Below are positions 1-10,385 of a stretch of 64,000 nt of DNA, piece after piece. This stretch comes from Lepeophtheirus salmonis. Lineage: Eukaryota > Arthropoda > Copepoda > Siphonostomatoida > Caligidae. The notes beneath the pieces are model-generated. The model worked only from the letters and a program-made list of their open reading frames with translations. It was not told the DNA's origin and searched no databases. Each line of letters begins with the position of its first letter. Position 1 is the first letter of the stretch. The DNA lies in the NCBI RefSeq assembly GCF_016086655.4, contig NC_052134.2:9548001-9612000 (forward strand), given 5' to 3'. The translations under genes were made by a program, and so were the position numbers.

Positions 1-456
1 TTTTATCTCTCGAATCAATGAATACACTGGAAAAGTTACATATACGGGTTCAATTCAGTATTTTTTTTTGTTTGATCTTTAATCAATCAGTGCACTTTTT
101 AATTTCCCCCCCCCCCCCCTACTCCCAAAAAAAAGTGGCATACATCAATATATGTAGGTATGTAATGAATACCTCTTTCTACAAATAATTTTAGTAAGTC
201 TTGTAGTTTTTTTTTCCAGACCACCTTACCTGAAACAAAGAACTCTCCGTTACTCCCCTCGGGGTAATTATCCACTAGAAGCCAAAAATATATGTGTAAT
301 ATTTTGTTTGTAATATAGTTTTACTTCAGTAATTAATTTATCATAAAGGGTGTGGATTTTAAAGCTGGATAATTTATACCAAAATTTATGTTCCAATATT
401 AATTCAATAATTTGCAAATCTTTTGTTCTTACCTATAAGGGTCCATAGGATGTCAA
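1..456. other. non-coding flank, no gene seen
   Basis: AT-rich sequence with a cytosine run of about 13 bases near 107-119 and several T tracts. No open frame, splice-linked exon or transposase similarity was recognised here. Confidence 0.5.
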
Positions 457-612
457 TTACTTGAACCTACGACTCCCAGTTTCAACTACAGCCTCCAACC
501 TGGCCCTGAAACTATTAAAAGCATTGATAAGGAACTTCGTTTCCATGTTGGCCACAGCCTCAAGAATGGAAGCCAGCAAAGAGTAAAGAGTTCTATGTGC
601 AATCATTTATCC
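457..612 (-). pseudogene. Tc1/mariner-type transposase, C-terminal fragment
   Basis: On the minus strand an open stretch of about 50 codons ends in TAA at 457-459. It carries the C-terminal signature of maT/mariner-like transposases: a helix with 'SILEAVANMETKFLINAF' followed by 'FRARLEAVVE', the usual SFR.RLEA tail that precedes the stop. The same tail ('RFRGRIEAVID') is seen in the better preserved copy at 8544-8879. The DDE catalytic core is absent, so this is a relic with no expected activity. A dispersed repeat follows it directly. Confidence 0.6.
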
Positions 613-624
613 AAGACACACAAA

Positions 625-735
625 GTTGTTGGTTTTTTAGAATAAATCCAGTACCAAATACCCGATTTGAACAAACTGTAAGAATTCAAAATTCTAGCAG
701 GACACAAAATCTGTTATCATCAATTTAAGCTCTAC
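625..735. repeat. dispersed repeat, second copy at 23236-23345
   Basis: Two blocks about 22.6 kb apart share order and wording: 'agaataaat', then a 'cgattt(g/a)aacaaa' motif, then 'gaattttt/aaattct' and a 'gca(g/t)..ac' segment. Similarity was judged by eye, so the ends are approximate. Confidence 0.4.
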
Positions 736-739
736 AGCA

Positions 740-1890
740 TAATTATCCATGGATTTATTTTTGTCCTTGAGTGAGAATTCGGCACGAAGGCATACAATAA
801 TGGTCGTATAGCGTTCGTATTCAGAAGACAACTCAGGGATTTGTATTTTTGGTTTTGTTAGTTGAATCTGATGTGCCCACTTTCATAAACATGTATCTCA
901 GGGTTGCCAAGATATAGAGGTCTAAACTTGTTCCGGATTTAAAATCTTCCCCCTCCCCTTTATAGTTCCTGTATCCAATTATTTTTGAATGGTTATTAGA
1001 TTTCTTATAAAGGTTGGCGTATTTTGAGGCCAGGTTTAATATTAGAGATAGGGTGTGCCGTTGTTCCTTCTTTCTATTAACAGGGCTTCACGGGTTACAC
1101 ACATTTGATGGTGTATTATTTACAAATAAAGATTGGTCATGTAAGGACTAGTCACCATTTTGGGATTGAGGCTGCCTCTGGTAATAATTAGTTGTTGATA
1201 AATTTAGATTTTAAAGATTAATTACTGTCTGAGCTTAGAAGTCAATTAATTTATGGTTGGCTCATATTAGGATGTTTTTTCTTTGTTAGATATTTAATAT
1301 CGGCCTCCTCACGCCTCAGACTCTAATATAATTTAAACTGCCTCATTGCTTAAAAAAAATATTTGCAACACTAAGAAAAGGCTATTTTCTATTATTTTAC
1401 TGGTTCGTCCCACATGAGATCAAATAGTCTTTAAATGTTTTCAGTTCCTAACTGAGTTTTATATGCTTTCCCTACGAATTAAAATATGTATCAGCCATTA
1501 CTGGAGTCCGAATTCGTGTCTCGATGACTCAGAAAATATAGATTCGTCTTCAGTTCTCAATATTATTCAACAAACATACAAAAAAAGGAATATTTAGTGG
1601 AAAGTGACTTAATTGTTTTTAAAGTAAATCGATCAACTCAACTCCTATTGTTAAAGACTCTTATAACGACTCAAGATACATTGCCACTAAAAATTTAGTT
1701 ATTTCTAAATTGTTTCTTTAAACTAAATTTCCTATACAAATCTGCAAATTTGTATAATCTTTCGAAGTACTTTCCTACAGAACTCTTCTTTTTTCTTCTT
1801 TTTTTTTTGTATGTGGCTATTTTATTGATTTGTAAACGTAATTTTGACTCCAAAAATGAGCTGAAATAAGTCATATTATCCGTATAAATA
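740..1890. other. gene-free stretch
   Basis: No coding region or clear repeat was recognised. Position 776-788 reads GAATTCGGCACGA; see the rejected list. Confidence 0.4.
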
Positions 1891-1902
1891 ATTATTCACA
1901 GA

Positions 1903-1990
1903 TATTGGTGGAATTGGCATTATTGACCCGATTCTGATACTTGAAAAAAGACTCATTCTTGCCGATTCCAATACATCGGTGCACCCCCAT
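1903..1990. repeat. GATTC-rich dispersed repeat, copy 1
   Basis: Contains the ordered motifs 'gattctgatacttga', 'ttcttgccgattc' and 'acatcggtg', which recur in the same order at 48300-48372. Several 'ccgattc' units give it an internally repetitive look. Confidence 0.45.
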
Positions 1991-2129
1991 AGATATGTAA
2001 AGGCTATATTTATTGTATTCACAAATATTTAGGTTTTTGTCTATTTTTAAAACATTATGAGGACCAAGAATTTGAAAATAAATGAGTATAAAATATTTTC
2101 CCACAAAGAAACAAAAAGTTCTTAATCAA

Positions 2130-2330
2130 TACTCGCGGTAATAACCGACATTACTGGAATTTATTATGTATCAACGAAATGTTGATTTGCTTTATAACTC
2201 CCCAACGAAATCCTCAACGTTACTTAGTATTTTATATGGACACACTCACACCTAGTTACCCAATACTTGGATGTTATCTCCTCACGGAATGACGGAATAA
2301 TGATAACAGCTTAATAAAATAAAATAACAT
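2130..2330 (+). repeat. foldback family, left-arm fragment
   Basis: Follows the left-arm layout of the complete palindromic element at 27531-28365: 'ataactc', 'aaatcctcaacgttact', then a 'tggttac...cttgga' block, a 'cctca' motif and an 'aatgataacagct' block. It is diverged and lacks the central hairpin. Confidence 0.45.
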
Positions 2331-2504
2331 GGCTCAAGTTGCCAACACCTACAAAAATTGCTCACTAAAATATTTTTAGGGTTTGTAACCTTAAATATAT
2401 GTGTGTACTCCTCTTTTCTTTTCTTTATAAGTATGACGCTCTGAGCTTTATCTACAAAAAAGTTATCCTCAGAAAATCAAACATATAAACTTTGCTATAT
2501 TTAC

Positions 2505-2690
2505 ATAGATGTCAATCATAAGCTTTTACTCTGAGTTCAACACTTGTAAATCCTCAGTATTACTCTCCTTTAATCATGAGTACACGCAAACTTGGTTACT
2601 TGATGCTTGGAAGTTCACTCCTCAAGAGTTAAAGAATAATAATAACAATTTTGAAAAATACTGTTTATTTTGCCTACTACAAAAAAAAAC
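2505..2690 (+). repeat. foldback family, left-arm fragment
   Basis: Begins with 'ttttactctgagttcaaca' and continues through 'tttaatcatgagtacac', 'cttggttacttgatgcttgg' and 'cctcaagagttaa', the same order as in the 27531-28365 element. The 67-codon open frame that overlaps it is not a gene. Confidence 0.5.
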
Positions 2691-3105
2691 TCGCACGCCT
2701 GAAGATACTTAGAATTTACAACTCTATATATCCCACAACTTTATTGTGTATCATACAAAAAATTATTTTTCCTTTTATTATTTTAGTTAAAATTGTATTT
2801 TAAAAGTCATATCACGATATAGATTTTCTGTCCTTTTTATAACATTTTGTATTTTGTTGTACTCTCAAACCTTTTTAAATTTCTTTAAAATACTAGTATG
2901 TCTATTTTTGGAACTTATGAGCCACTTCACCCATTATTGAATAGTATATATCCCTCTTCAAAAAAAAGTGTAGACTAATGACTTTTTGATTACTTTTTTC
3001 AAAATTGGTTTATTTTAACTAAAATGACACAAATCATCTGTATTTTATAAAAATAAAATAATTAAGTCATGCATAAATTAGAGGTCATTGATATGAATAT
3101 ATTAG

Positions 3106-3700
3106 TAGGTGGCTGGTAACTTTGCCTTAAAACTATTTTGCCTCAAGGATATTTCATCTTAATATATAAAAAAATGAAGTTTATGCATCATTTTTGTTTA
3201 TTTTTGGTTAAAATCAAAATATGCAATATTTATTACTATAAAATGCATGAAATGTTTGTTTTATGTAGGAATAATGATGTAATTATCCTCTTGCCTCATA
3301 TTATTCTTGTCCTGGAATCCATGACTCTTTTTTAGTATGAATAATCCTTCATGTATAATTATAATTACTAACGGAGAAGGGATTAGAATCTTTCGTTTCG
3401 AATCGTTGCATTCCTTATTTTTTTTTTTGTTATTATGATTATTAAATAATAATTTTATTATAGTACCTATTTTGTCTCTCGTTCGAATTCATTACGTAGT
3501 GAATTTTTTTTGCGAATTGATTAAAATTTTGGGGTATAGTTCCATCATTTTTATAACATAAAACAATCATTTAAGGTGTAATGCACAATACAAATTTTAA
3601 ATAAAAAATTCCAAGTGAAAAACAATATAATACAAAAATAACAATACAACGTATAAATCTAATTTCTGTATATATGAGTATTAAGGTGAAGTATCCTTTA
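3106..3700 (+). mobile_element. MITE-like element, copy A (partner at 36580-37147)
   Basis: The left end (about 3116-3154) includes 'aaactattttgcc' and 'caaggatatttc'. The inverted version of this motif forms the right end of the related copy at 37105-37146, so the family has terminal inverted repeats of about 40 bp. Interior blocks such as 'tgtttatttttggtt', 'attactataaaa', 'ctcttgcctcat' and 'ttccatcattttt' occur in the same order in both copies. There is no coding capacity, so any mobility needed outside transposase. The right end of this copy appears eroded. Confidence 0.5.
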
Positions 3701-4134
3701 TGAGAAATGGTTTTTAGGAAAAACAGTTTAAAGTATTCTCGCCATATTATTATAAAGATTGCAAAATGTTTAGATAGCGCATAGTTTCTTATAAATGTAT
3801 TTTTAAATTTGGTAGTTTCTTAATAATAAAAGTGTTCAGTACAAATATATGGGGGAGCCCAAACCTCTGTTCATTACAGGATCCTACACATGGGTAATTC
3901 TTTTTTTTCTAGATGCAAAAAGATTATTTTTATTATACTCAGGAGTTTGTTCGAGAAAATTTTCTTAATGGGTAGATTGTAACCCAGAAGTGGGTCTCAG
4001 ACAGGGGTTTAAAAAATATTAAATTTGAAGATTACATTATTTTTGTAATTGTACCCTGAAAAGATTTTTTAATTTCCAAACCTGTCGTCATAATTCGCTT
4101 ATTTTTAGAATAAGAACAATAAGTATAAAAGAAT

Positions 4135-4345
4135 TACTAGTGAGTGAAAGATGGAAGACCAACTCTGAGGGGATGTTGTAGATCTTTGGGTGTAAGTCCT
4201 TGTTTGACTCGAAATAGAATTAAGCAGCGGCATTGGAGTAATTACAAACCTATACAACCTTGCTATTTACAGAGTGGCATTTCTGTTTATTTTTTTCCTC
4301 TTGTTGCTGGTTGCAGCTGATCTAATACAACTTCATGAAACGTTT
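4135..4345 (-). repeat. foldback family, right-arm fragment
   Basis: Carries the right-arm signature 'gtaagtccttgtttgactc', then 'gcattggagtaattaca', then 'tgcagctgatctaatacaac' and 'cttcatgaaacg'. These match the arm that ends the complete palindrome at 28365. Confidence 0.5.
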
Positions 4346-4609
4346 TAGATTTTGTTTTGACTTTTATTTTCCTTTCATTTTTACAGACACGTCGAACATA
4401 TTTTATGTATCATGATATTATTACCTCCACATTGAAATCATTTTCTCCTTTTATTGTAACAGAAATGAGCCAATCCTACGGGTTAAGACTTACACTAAAT
4501 CTATTGGCTATGATTATACATGAAAAAAAAATGAAAATAGAGATTCTAATTTTGTTTTTTTAATTACAACCAGAGCTTTTATCGTTACTCTTTTTTTGGT
4601 GAAGAGATA

Positions 4610-4905
4610 ACATATAAGTACAAAGTAATAACTAGTGTATGAATGATGTAAAATAACAATAAAGATTTGTTGTAGATTTATAATTGTAAGTCCTTGTTGG
4701 AGTAGAATTGAGGATCGACATCGCTATAATTCATGTCTATATCATTGAAAGATATGGAGTATGGAATGAAGTTTTTGTTTTTATTTATCATATCTCATAG
4801 GTGCTACACTTCATGACAGCTAAGCTGCTTTCCTTCACCCCCCCACCCAAAAAAATAAAAATAAAAAAATTGTCAGGGGACCACGTTAATTTTAGTTTTA
4901 TATTT
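4610..4905 (-). repeat. foldback family, right-arm fragment
   Basis: A second right arm lies immediately downstream of the previous one: 'ataattgtaagtccttgtt', 'attgaggatcgacatcg', 'cttcatgacagctaagctgc' and 'aaattgtcagggga', then a T-rich tail. The order is as in the 27531-28365 element. Confidence 0.5.
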
Positions 4906-6245
4906 TTTGAATCTCTGGTCACATGATAGGAATGCCGTAATGGTTAATCAAAAAAGTAAATATAATAACTTATTATATCCTAGTGTTGAGTATTTCTAGG
5001 TGTTAAATTAAAAAAAGATTTGTTTCGTATCCTGACGTAAAAAAGAAAGCTCATGCATGAGATTCCATCCATTCGATGACTGTATAACAACTATTTTTGG
5101 GTTCTTGAAAGGTCGAAGGATTTGTATTTTTTATTTATGTGATTCTTAACTTTGTATTAAAACGACTATATCATTTGTATTTCCAAAATTATATAGAAGT
5201 ATATAAGTTAATAACAAAAGTATGAAATCAATCAATGCGTGATTTTTTTTTTTCTTTGATCGCTTAAAAAATCTAATATTATTTAAAACTAATGTCATAC
5301 ACAATCAACCATTAATCAGGGATTTGAGATTGTAAAAACAGCATTACCTCAAATGTTATATTTATACATGTATAGAAGAATTATCATATAGGTTCGTATT
5401 TAAACAAAGTTTTCTAATGAAATTAGAGGTAAGTTACAAAAGTATTTCTAATAAATATATAGAAACAAACATAAAAATTTGTCTTAATTAAATTAAAACT
5501 ATGAATTCTAAGAAAAAGCACGAGTACATATGTACGTATGCATAAATATATATAAATGTCAAAATATTTCCCGAATAAAAAAAATTTCTGTAGAGTGAAA
5601 ATAATAAAATGACAGATAATTTTATTGTTCTTACGTTCTTTGTAATTACATAATAAAAAGAGTACAACCATAGTAAAAAAAAGATAAGAACAAAACTCCT
5701 TTAAAACTAACTTTGACTACATAAAAATCTTCGCTTGACAGCAGCATCATGCCAAAAAATACGATTAAGAGCAGTTTTAGAAGTAATATTTATGTAGACA
5801 AGATTTTTTTCTTATATATTCTTGCATAAGATTGTAATGTCGGAAGAAGATTCGCTCAAAATAATAGGTCATAGAATTCTAGAGACCTGGAATAATCATG
5901 CATAAGTTTTGTTCCACACATTTATATATTGCTTCGTTTCAACTAGTAACTAGAAAAATCAAAATATTGTCGACTCACATAAAATATAATAAATCAATAT
6001 GATAAAATCTAATGAAATAATAGGTTATAGTAAAATGATATAATGGTGGCAGAATCAAATGAGATAATATGAATAAAATTAGATGAAAAAATAAGTAGGA
6101 ATGGTGATTTAAAATAGACCAGTAAAATTATTTTATAGAATTTATCGATAAATGCAAAAATGAAAAAAAAAAAAAAAACTACACATGAAATTCCTAGTGT
6201 AGAATTAAAGTAGATGTTGATTATTTTTTAAAAGTAGTTTAAAAC
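4906..6245. other. gene-free stretch
   Basis: Very AT-rich. It includes an A-run near 6165-6178 and several short open frames with no protein-like composition. Nothing further is supported. Confidence 0.4.
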
Positions 6246-6246
6246 C

Positions 6247-6459
6247 TTAAAGTGGAGATGTTCTTCTCACCTCTTTGGGAAGGCAGTTCCACATTCGTAT
6301 AGTTCGATTAAAAAAACTATGTTGGAGGTAATCAGTATTTGCCGATTGCTGAACTAAGTAAAAATCGGAAGACGACCTAGTGTTGATGTTACAATTGGTG
6401 AGTCCATTAATCACTTTAAACATCCTAACCCCATCCCGAAGTTTCCTCCTCTTTTTTGT
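6247..6459 (-). pseudogene. non-LTR retrotransposon (LINE), C-terminal ORF fragment
   Basis: The minus strand is open for about 70 codons to TAA at 6247-6249. It reads 'RMFKVINGLTN', about 40 residues of spacer, then 'FFNRTIRMWNCLPKEVR'. This is the hallmark end of CR1/Jockey-type reverse transcriptase ORFs (RMFKIVHGL... then FF..R....WN.LP..V). The reverse transcriptase catalytic domain upstream is missing, so this is the usual 5'-truncated LINE tail or a relic of one. Its 5' edge abuts a foldback right arm at 6457. The assignment is motif-based, and the precise LINE clade is not resolved. Confidence 0.6.
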
Positions 6460-6640
6460 AATTATTCTAGCTAATGTCCTTGTTTATACCCTTTTTTCCT
6501 TCCTCTCTTAGCACAGCTGATTATAGCTGATCTAATGATACGTCATGAGGACTATTTTTTCTCTCTTCCAAAACATTTTTCAAATTGTTAGGGTACTATG
6601 TTAATTTTCGGTTTATTTTTTTTAACTAACCCATTCCACA
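6457..6640 (-). repeat. foldback family, right-arm fragment
   Basis: Contains 'taattattctagctaatgt', 'ccttcctctctta', 'agctgatctaatgata' and 'ttaattttcggttt', as in the right arm of the complete palindrome. It directly follows the LINE scrap. Confidence 0.5.
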
Positions 6641-7067
6641 CTGGATTTTCACCCTTGGTTCTCGGAGTTAGTTGCAGTTGAGACTTGAAGGATTGCACGC
6701 CTGGTGAGTGCGAGGAAAAGTTGTTACTTTTGACAGATCTTGATTCTGCGTTGCATGTGAATCAATGTATTAGAAAAGGAATTATTCAACAAGTTAGGTT
6801 AGAAGAACGTACAGAGGAAAGAAGAAGGAGTAAAGAGGGGGAATAGTAAAAAGTGATGAGATTCAAGGATGTGTATGGAGTAAACGACGAAATATAGAGA
6901 GCCAAAATGGATTTGAATAGGCACTTAGCAGATCAAGTGATAAAATTACTTACATGAAGGAAATATAAAAGAAGTGATTGGTTAAAAAAAGGAAAAAATG
7001 AGTTAGCCTCATTTTTTACTCAATTTCTTCAAGAAGGGAAATAAAGTAAAACAATTAAAGCTGATTT

Positions 7068-7215
7068 TCATCATGGAGCATTATATACAGTGCACCCTGT
7101 ATACCAGTTCAATGCTTAATGTACAGGTCTTTAATTCATAAAACCAATTGTTATTTCTCAGATTAAAATATGTTTACATCATGGAACACTATATAAGCTG
7201 CACCCGGGGACTCGT
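7068..7215 (+). repeat. pair of short direct repeats
   Basis: 'catcatggagcattatata' followed by 'gtgcaccc' near 7070-7100 recurs as 'catcatggaacactatata' followed by 'gctgcaccc' near 7178-7206. The two units are about 110 bp apart and have intervening AT-rich sequence. Confidence 0.35.
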
Positions 7216-7372
7216 TGTCATATATTTATACAGACAGACAACTTTTTATTTATTAATCAATTCAAATAATAATTAATCCTCCTGAATAAATAAAAATAGA
7301 GAAAAATATATAAATAAATCAATCGGAAATTCCCTTATTTCCTTGTGCGAATAACCAATAAATAATAAAAAA

Positions 7373-7564
7373 ATGGTTGTTGTTTTTTCTGAAACTGGAA
7401 CCGAGGAGTTACAAATATCTGCAGTTGACTATATTAAAATTGACGAAGGATTCTTTCTACTTATGTAAGGTTTTATTTCATTTCTAGCAAGTTTATATAG
7501 CTGTGATCCAGCACTTTCGTGGAATAACGACCAAATTATTACTGCAATAGCTACAAATCTTTGA
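7373..7564 (+). CDS. possible small two-exon gene (speculative)
   Basis: An ATG at 7373, preceded by an A-rich leader, opens a frame beginning MVVVFSETGTEELQ and running to a GTAAGG donor at 7465. If the 36 bases 7465-7500 (ending TATATAG) are removed, the frame continues as 'ICDPALSWNNDQIITAIA' to TGA at 7562-7564, giving about 51 residues. Without splicing the frame stops after 31 codons. Base composition is less AT-biased than the flanks and the residues look protein-like. An intron of 36 bp would be unusually short; the clear dpr intron here is 65 bp. The first exon may instead splice to a distant site. No family is recognised, and it could be a chance open frame or old transposon matter. 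Confidence 0.25.
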
Positions 7565-7569
7565 CAGCT

Positions 7570-8340
7570 GTAAGTACACTCTATTCAAAGAGGGGACTCA
7601 GTCACTAAATATACAATTTTGATATAATATTTTTTATTTTCCATCTTTATTAATTATCTTCTGAAGGTCAACAAGTATTATGTTTCATTATTAAACTCTT
7701 GTTATTTTATGAAAATAAAGTTATTTATTGTTCATTTAAGAGTCATGTAAATGAAGTGAGTCAATTAAGTATTGTACTTTAGAGGGCAAATTAGGTCCCA
7801 AAAATAGAATAATAAATAAATTTGTGATATCATATTCAATTACTTAAAGTTGAAAAAGATTATTAAGTTTATACTTCGTTTATCCCTAATACTTTTCTAT
7901 ATATTAATATTTACAATATTTATTAGTTAATTTAAAATATAAATTTTTGGCTAAAGTAAATGAACTAAAACGATTGATAGCATCATTGATCAATAATCAC
8001 AACTACCCCAAACTTTTCAAATTGACGGAGTAAGTTGGGTCAAAAAGTTCCCAATACTAAAATTAAAGTTTTATCGGTCCTTAATATAAAACTTAAAATT
8101 ATTGGTTATTGTTTTTGAAAAACGTTCAAAATTTTGAAACGCCTAGATGAAGCATCATTTTTACTAATATTTTAGTAAAATACTTTAGTTTACCATTAAA
8201 ATAATTATTTTAGTAAAACCTTAAGTATCTACAATCACGAAAATAATTTGTCATTATTCTTTATTAAGACTTAATTAAAGTATATATTATAGTTATAAAA
8301 ACAGATGAGGATTGATTTATGTTGACACTGCAGAATGATA
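7570..8340. other. gene-free stretch
   Basis: AT-rich sequence with no gene or repeat boundary that I can support. Confidence 0.4.
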
Positions 8341-8418
8341 TAATACATGGATTGAAAAGTCATGGATGGTGCTATTATCTTTTTTTAAATCAACTTATTT
8401 TTAGTTAGTATTCACCTA

Positions 8419-9311
8419 CAGGGAGCGGGGATCAAATTGTCGCCAAAATATTTTTCTACAAAAAAACAACAGAAAATATACATTTTTTAACTTTTTTATT
8501 GAAAATCAAGACTATGACGAGCATATAGGTATGGAGTAGCCATTCATTCAATATAATCACCTTTGGCATCAATAACGGCCTCAATACGGCCTCTGAACCG
8601 GCCGCAGGCTCTTCTGACCATTTCATTGTCCATATTGCCGAATACCACCTTGATGGAGTCCATCAGGCTGCCCTTGGTGCTATGGGGATGTCTGTTGGTA
8701 TGTCTCTCGACATAGCCCCAGACAAAATAGTCCAAAGGTTTAAGGTCGGGAGAGTTAGGAGGCCACAAATCCTTGGTTACGACGTCATAACAGTTCTCGG
8801 TTAACCACTGCATGGAGATTTTGGACACATGGCAGGGGGCTGAGTCCTGTTGCCACACCCAGGGCCTGTCTCCGGCCACCCCTTGGCCTTCATGGACCTG
8901 GTAGGTTCATCCTCAACCATCTTCTTCACCTTGCCGACAAAGTTGGTGTCCCTGACCTTCCTGTTGGCGCCCTCTTCCTTGGGCGCCCTCTTTATGGTGG
9001 CATCAACATCCCAGGTGTCCTCTAGCTTCTTACGGATACGCTGAACAGTCCGTAAATTCACTCCTAAGGTTGAAGCAATCGTTGAATTGGAGATTTCACC
9101 TCCATTATTAACCAATGCCATGACTACGGCGGACCTCGAAAGCTCCTCGTTCCACTTATAGCTCTTTATCTCCTCATATGATGCTAACTGAACTACGTAT
9201 CGTCAGCTGACTAGAATAGCTTTCCTATTTGGTAACCGGTTTTTTATTTGATAATGTCGTCTTCAAGTTATCAAGGTTTAAAGTAGGCGACAATGTGATC
9301 CCCGCTCCCTG
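8419..9311 (-). mobile_element. maT-like Tc1/mariner element, internally deleted, TA-flanked
   Basis: An 893-bp element with terminal inverted repeats of about 25 bp. The left end starts CAGGGAGCGGGGATC (8419) and the right end reads GATCCCGCTCCCTG (to 9311), with one base of indel between arms. TA dinucleotides flank both ends (8417-8418 and 9312-9313), the target duplication of Tc1/mariner elements. The transposase lies on the minus strand and lacks its middle, so the element is non-autonomous. It lies inside an older mariner remnant. The GC content is much higher than the surroundings, which suggests a recent insertion. Confidence 0.85.
8544..9121 (-). pseudogene. maT-like transposase, DDE core partly deleted
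   Basis: The minus-strand N-terminal part starts at 9121 with MALVNNGGEISNSTIASTLG, a helix-turn-helix ('STLGVNLRTVQRIRKKLED'), and runs to a 'DEPTRSMK' segment near 8880. The frame then changes and the C-terminal part (8544-8879) reads 'WVWQQDSAPCH', 'WPPNSPDLKPLDYFVWG' and 'FRGRIEAVID' to the stop. The aspartate of QQDSAP and that of PLDYFVW are separated by 37 residues, the DD37D spacing of the maT lineage. The first catalytic aspartate and roughly 120-150 residues between the two parts are missing. The family moves DNA by cut and paste; this copy cannot encode an active enzyme. Confidence 0.8.
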
Positions 9312-9575
9312 TATAAAAGAAGCTATCAAAATTTCATGACAATCTGTACGTTAGTTTGTGAGTTATTGTGCTAAATGTGGTGATACAATTGATATTTCTA
9401 CAACAATGGATTAAATACAATTTAGTGTTTTCATTTTATGCTACTTCTTGATGGGAAAAAATACCATTTAAGCTAAGCAATGGTTTGAAAAGTGTTATTG
9501 GGATTCCTCCCCATAAAGCGAACAAAAATACAATAATGCAATTTTGAACGAAAAAAACGTGTTTTCTTTGTTAAG

Positions 9576-10058
9576 GGCATGTGTTATATAATGACGTCAT
9601 TTCACACAGATTGTTTAATGGAACGGTTCTTAGCGTGCTTAAATGAAAGAGGGAAATCAATTAAAACAATCTTGTAATGAATGTTGTTTGGAATTAAAGT
9701 ACATTTTTATGGTTTATCCATTTATTTTATGTTATCAGAATAATAATTAAAAATAATAGTTTTTCAATTCCTAAAGGCATTCACTATACAATTGTGTTAA
9801 TTCCATTATCTCTTATATTTCATAAATAATCTATTTATAGTCAGAAATTAATTGTTATAAAATATTTAAAAATGACCCTCATTCACTTTTAATACTGGTA
9901 TGTATCCTAAACGGGAGATATTTAGCATTCATAAATATCATAGGTATATATTTTTAATATTATTTAATTCTTGATAATTAGTTTTAATCGGTACAATACA
10001 ATTATATTTTAATTAATACGAACGATACATTCAAAAATCAATCACTTGCATAATTATT
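9576..10058. promoter_or_regulatory. dpr upstream region, promoter not resolved
   Basis: About 480 bp lies between the mariner remnant and the dpr start codon. It is AT-rich, has one TGACGTCA-like site near 9590 and several TATA-like runs. No specific promoter element can be assigned. Confidence 0.25.
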
Positions 10059-10385
10059 ATGAAAGCACTTTATATAATTATTTTAATTTCCTTTTCTCTA
10101 CATTTTCGATTATCTTTTTATTTAGGTTTATCTTCGTCAAGTTTTAAGCCTCAAGGTAAAAAGTCCTTTTCTTCTTCATCGCATGATTGGACTTCATGGC
10201 ATCAATTTGAAAAGAGCTTAAAGTCAAATGGACCAAATGATCAAATCATTACGCAAACGCGTAACCGACGTGGTGATTCCTTATTTATTAGTACAAATAA
10301 CACCTCCATCATCACACAAATTGGATCCACAGCTATTTTTCACTGTATACTTAATCGAGATGTTGCAAATACACTTCAAGGACCG
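10059..10385 (+). CDS. dpr exon 1: signal peptide and start of Ig1
   Basis: 109 codons from ATG to a CCG|GTGAGT donor, phase 0. The leader MKALYIIILISFSLHF is hydrophobic. A Ser-rich, probably flexible segment follows (about 25-70), then a 'NRRGD' stretch and the first strands of Ig1, with 'GSTAIFHC' holding Cys96. The C-terminal 13 residues make the loop between Cys96 and the conserved Trp longer than usual for Dpr proteins. The ATG is the first in frame and is preceded by an A/T-rich leader. Confidence 0.85.

Larger units (their letters stand above)
8345..9575 (+). mobile_element. non-autonomous mariner remnant, split by a later insertion
   Basis: The segments 8345-8416 and 9314-9575 together match the compact mariner-derived copy at 12731-13058. 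Shared blocks are 'attgaaaagt', 'atggtgctatt', 'caaaatttcatgacaatctg', 'tgtacgttagtttgtg', 'atacaatttagtgttttc', 'aagctaagcaatggtttg' and 'ttttgaacgaaaaaaacg'. The middle part encodes only the first ~35 codons of a mariner-type transposase start (N-terminal helix-turn-helix region), then jumps to the 3' end. Both copies therefore carry the same internal deletion. A maT-like element sits between the two halves, with TA on each side. Confidence 0.6.

Noticed and set aside
776..790. GAATTCGGCACGA followed by AGG, resembling the EcoRI adapter of classic cDNA libraries
   Set aside because: The adapter continues G-AGG without the extra A, and the surrounding sequence shows no vector or cDNA junction. 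A 13-base chance or biological match is more plausible in a repeat-rich genome, though raw reads could exclude contamination.
8850..9044. Plus-strand 64-codon frame inside the maT-like element
   Set aside because: It is the reverse-strand shadow of the transposase helix-turn-helix region.
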